A DNA stretch of 64,000 nt, from contig NC_091670.1 in assembly GCF_042453785.1 (NCBI RefSeq), positions 41,055,501-41,119,500 of the forward strand. Reading direction: 5' to 3'. The position numbers were made by a program, and so were the translations under genes. Below the pieces are notes generated by a model. That model did not search any database and was not told the DNA's origin. It worked only from the letters and a program-made list of their open reading frames with translations. Below, in pieces: positions 62,138 through 64,000 of the stretch (position 1 is its first letter; each line of letters starts with the position of its first letter). This stretch comes from Malus domestica (Eukaryota > Streptophyta > Magnoliopsida > Rosales > Rosaceae).

Positions 62138-64000
62138 ATGGTGACCGCCAATCAGTAACAGATATTGCAATCCTATTACTTCTCTAATTTCATCGGTCTC
62201 AACCTCTGAAACCATGAAATTGGATGATACAAATTACTTGACTTGGCATTTCCAAATGCAACTTTTACTGGAAGGTCATGGAATTATGGGGGTTGTTGAT
62301 GGTTCAACACCATGTCCATCTCGGTTTCTTACTCCAAATTCTGGTGATACCGAACTCTTTCCTGGACAACAGTCTGATAAGTCTTGTGCTTGCAAGGAAT
62401 CTGATGAATATATGGTTTGGAGGATGCATGATAGAGCATTGATGCAGCTTATCACAGCTACTTTATCACCACCAACCATTTCCTGTGCCATTGGAAGCAC
62501 AAGTGCTCAGGATCTGTGGACTCGTCTCAAGGAACAATTTTCTACTGTTACTCGGACAAGCATATTTCAGATGAAATCTGAGTTGCAAACTATCAAGAAA
62601 GGTACTGATTCCATTAATATGTATCTTCAACGAATCAAAGAAGCTAGGGATTATTTGTCTGATGCTGGTGTCTATTTTGAAGATGATGATATTGTGATCC
62701 TTACACTTAATGGTCTACTATCCGAGTATAATACAATCAGGTCTGTGATAAGGAGGCGTGAATCTGTTATTTCTCTTAAAAATCTTCGGTCATAATTGCT
62801 TGCTGAAGAAGTGAGACTATTCATCCTGCTCTAATGGTTAATGCATTAGTGGCTCATTCACCTAATTTTACTCAGAGACCTTCCAATGTTCAGTCTCAGG
62901 CACAATCTGGTCGGCCATACACTTCCTATAACTCCAACTCTGGTTACAAATCTTTCACCAATAAGAACAAGGGCAGATTTAATTCGAATAATAGGTTCAA
63001 TCACTCAAAGCAAGCTTTCAATAATGGTAATCCTGCTTCTGGAATCCTTGGTGCTGCTCCACAGTCTGGCCATCCTCCTGTCATCCCTTGTCAAATTTGT
63101 GGGAAAACAAATCATTTGGCTGATACTTGTCGATTCAGAAATGTATCTCAAGGGTGTCAAATTTGTGGCAAGAACAATCACATGGCTGCTACTTGCAGAT
63201 TTAGAGATGCATCTCAATCTCATGGTTGTCAAATATGTGGGAATCCAAATCATAGTGCTGAGTTCTGTTTTTAGAAAGGATCCTCTCCAATGACTGCAAT
63301 GTATGTCAACAATGCTTCTGGGAATTCAATATCAACTTCATTGCCCTTTGCCCCACCTCCACAAGTTTGGATTACTGATACGGGTGCTACAAATCATATG
63401 ACCATCGATTTGAATAATCTTTCTCTCGCTACATCATATCCATCTCATGAAGTCACACAACCAATGGTGAAGGTTTATCCATCTCTTATATTGGCTTTTC
63501 CACTCTTCAAACTCCACTACAGTCATTTCAATTAAAATCTATTCTCTATGTTCCGAAGTTGACACAAAATTTGCTATTTGTCCATCAATATGTTTGGATA
63601 ATAATTGCTGGTTAATCTTTGATGCCTTTTGTTTCTGGATTCAGGACAAAACCACAGGGAGGATTTTGTACAAAGGGCAGTGCCGTAATGGGTTATATCC
63701 GATCATTTCTCCATCAGATCCAGTTTCAACACAAAAGGCTTATGTGGCTGCATATCTTGGACAACAAGTTACATCCAGACTTTGGCATCACCAATTAGGT
63801 CATCCCTCTAATACCATTGTATCTCAGATTCTTCGAAAATCCAATGTCTCTCATACCCCTGATTCGTTACCTATTGTTTGTTCTCCATGTCTAGAAGGCA
63901 AATTTAGTAAACTTCCCTTTCCCGTGTCTTCATCCAAATCTGCAAAACCTTTTGAGATAATACATAGTGATGTTTGGGGCCCGACTCCTTGTATTTCTAT
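62138..64000 (+). pseudogene. Copia gag-pol, decayed and cut by the window end
   Basis: In order: gag of the UBN2/Retrotran_gag type (LTWHFQMQLLLEGHGIM near 62238; DLWTRLKEQF near 62513), three CCHC zinc knuckles (CxxCxxxxHxxxxC; first at 63089, last ending 63271), an aspartic protease site (DTGA, 63377), the GAG-pre-integrase block (LWHHQLGHPSN and CSPCLEGKF, about 63780-63900) and the start of the integrase (HSDVWGP, 63965). Breaks: a stop after a few codons of the first ATG (62138), TAA at 62793 and TAG near 63272 where relatives have coding triplets, frame changes near 62815 and 63590. The reverse transcriptase lies beyond the window. Non-functional; its age is suggested by several independent lesions. 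Confidence 0.88.

Overview
The window is nuclear DNA of a flowering plant: genes with introns, GT..AG splice sites, TATA boxes, microsatellites, Au SINEs and dense nested transposons. A woody rosid of the apple/pear tribe (Rosaceae) is my best guess, because I recall the coiled-coil ORF family at 10.6 kb and 22.3 kb, and several of the small repeats, as typical of apple and pear assemblies. That is memory, not a search result.

Layout. 1-4.75 kb: the 3' end of an LTR element, inserted into a MULE-like element, followed by a second MULE-like element that carries a piece of a host DUF3475/DUF668 gene. 4.8-21.3 kb: a tandem cluster of three G-type lectin S-receptor-like kinases. The middle copy (14554-18704, seven exons, 844 aa) is intact with all kinase catalytic motifs. 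The first is decayed and split by a 6-kb composite insertion. The third has lost its reading frame and has a hAT element (8-bp target duplication) in its PAN-coding part. 6.5-12.5 kb and 21.4-26.2 kb: two inverted copies of one composite unit, in which an LTR-type element with minisatellite arrays and a coiled-coil ORF sits between two pieces of an RTE-type LINE. Both copies share the same internal junctions and end in the LINE (TTG)n tail.

28.9-30.1 kb: a single-exon U-box/ARM E3 ligase (PUB8-like). 33.2-34.7 kb: a PIF/Harbinger-type element with a TAA target duplication and an ORF1-like Myb/SANT remnant. 36.8-40.1 kb: a four-exon NAD(P)H:quinone oxidoreductase (FQR1-like, 203 aa). 42.5-43.6 kb: a cluster of foldback MITEs with 9-10 bp target duplications. 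45.7-48.0 kb (minus): a six-exon bHLH112-like transcription factor (481 aa). 48-61 kb: no gene found; MITEs, an LTR remnant, a SINE and local duplications. 61.0-61.5 kb: a broken fragment like Arabidopsis At5g39570 (PLDrp1). 61.7-64.0 kb: the 5' part of a decayed Copia retrotransposon that runs off the window.

Four intact host genes are supported: one receptor kinase (cell-surface signalling), one E3 ligase, one quinone reductase (redox protection) and one transcription factor. They do not form a pathway. The most unusual object is the LINE/LTR chimera present twice in inverted orientation around the only intact receptor kinase.
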